A stretch of DNA of 64,000 nt from the NCBI RefSeq assembly GCF_004025585.1, contig NZ_QTZO01000007.1, forward strand, positions 62,001 through 126,000. Reading direction: 5' to 3'. The notes beneath the pieces were generated by a model, which searched no databases, was not told the DNA's origin, and saw nothing but the letters and a program-made list of their open reading frames with translations. The position numbers were made by a program, and so were the translations under genes. This document shows, one piece after another, positions 63,589 through 64,000 of the stretch. Source of the DNA: Pseudodesulfovibrio sp. S3 (GTDB lineage Bacteria; Desulfobacterota; Desulfovibrionia; Desulfovibrionales; Desulfovibrionaceae). Within the stretch, counting starts at the first letter, position 1; each line of letters starts with the position of its first letter.

Positions 63589-64000
63589 CTAGGCCTCGCT
63601 TCCCTTGAAAAATGTGATGATGTCCATGATCAGGCACACGGAGTAGACGAAGAATCCGAAGGAGAGGACGTAGACCACCCAGTATTCGGGCAGTTCCAGG
63701 TTCATGGAGACTACGCCCGAGTCGCTCATCGTCCCGGCGTACAGGAACATGCGCCAGGTGATGATGGCCACCAGGAACAGGGTGGCGGCGTTGGTGACAA
63801 GCTTGCAGGCATCGCGGGTCCTCTTCGGGAGGCGGCGAACCAGAATCTCAACCCCGATGTGGCTTTTCTGATAATGGGTATAGGGCAGGGAAAAACCGAC
63901 GGCGATCACGCCCAGAATGGCGACGATCTCCTCGCAGCCGAAGATAGGCGAGTTGAATGCACCCCGGAAAAACACGTCCGCCCCGGTCATGGCGGCCATG
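63589..64000 (-). CDS. TRAP transporter small permease (DctQ), partial
   Basis: The frame runs to the right edge; about 137 codons are visible and the N-terminal helix is cut. The visible part has the DctQ features GADVFFRGAFNSPIFGCEEI, GFSLPYTHYQKSHIGVEILV and YVLSFGFFVYSVCLIMDI. It is the four-helix partner of DctM. Confidence 0.88.
   Translation of the reverse strand, partial: MAAMTGADVFFRGAFNSPIFGCEEIVAILGVIAVGFSLPYTHYQKSHIGVEILVRRLPKRTRDACKLVTNAATLFLVAIITWRMFLYAGTMSDSGVVSMNLELPEYWVVYVLSFGFFVYSVCLIMDIITFFKGSEA

Overview
The window reads as a chromosome segment of a sulfate-reducing Desulfovibrionales bacterium, probably Desulfovibrio or Pseudodesulfovibrio. This is inferred from gene content only. 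The supporting genes are three bacteriohemerythrins, an AmrS-type radical SAM enzyme, cobalt/nickel uptake proteins, a selenocysteine peroxiredoxin, a GH65/phosphoglucomutase fusion, a TRAP transporter, and compact GC-rich coding with clear Shine-Dalgarno sites. No insertion sequence, integrase, CRISPR array or rRNA operon was seen.

Layout. 1-5.3 kb holds an HD hydrolase (cut by the left edge), a CbiM/NikL-type metal uptake pair, an Rrf2 regulator, a hemolysin III protein and a split YeeE/YedE transporter pair. 5.3-10.4 kb is a redox-defence stretch: an NSS transporter with its tiny MetS-like partner, a DsrE-like protein, a peroxiredoxin read through an in-frame TGA as selenocysteine, two hemerythrins and a DUF1499 protein. 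10.4-13.7 kb has tRNA-Pro, AmrS, a DUF4198 protein behind a Fur-like box, and about 700 bp without a clear gene. 13.8-22.7 kb is mostly housekeeping (purM, rplM-rpsI, alaS, recA) plus a radical SAM protein and an MFS carrier. 22.9-30.6 kb holds a third hemerythrin, a decayed copy of a PP-loop thiolase gene next to its intact relative, a Ca2+/cation antiporter, trpS, a methyltransferase and an alkaline phosphatase. 30.6-36.7 kb holds membrane proteins, lpxK and rnr. 36.9-39.1 kb holds a phage-type S24 repressor, a small zinc-ribbon protein and a diguanylate cyclase.

39.3-46.4 kb is a DUF4139 / HAD phosphatase / GH65-phosphoglucomutase gene row for disaccharide metabolism, followed by ychF. 46.5-47.8 kb is a class II aldolase. 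48-55.5 kb is the most unusual part: a tightly packed minus-strand operon of hybrid histidine kinase, small alpha/beta hydrolase, double-rhodanese protein, NMT1-like binding protein and SpoIIE-type phosphatase, flanked on both sides by paralogous phage CII-like regulators. 55.6-64 kb holds a 40-residue gene, a TetR regulator with its operator, glnS, a ferredoxin-nitroreductase, an ADP-forming acyl-CoA synthetase with swapped domain order, and a TRAP permease pair cut by the right edge.

The best candidates for further attention are the selenocysteine peroxiredoxin that lacks the usual resolving cysteine, the five-gene signalling operon, the repeated TGTCGCA sites upstream of one CII-like gene, the Fur-box-controlled DUF4198 gene, and the gene relict at 23.5 kb.
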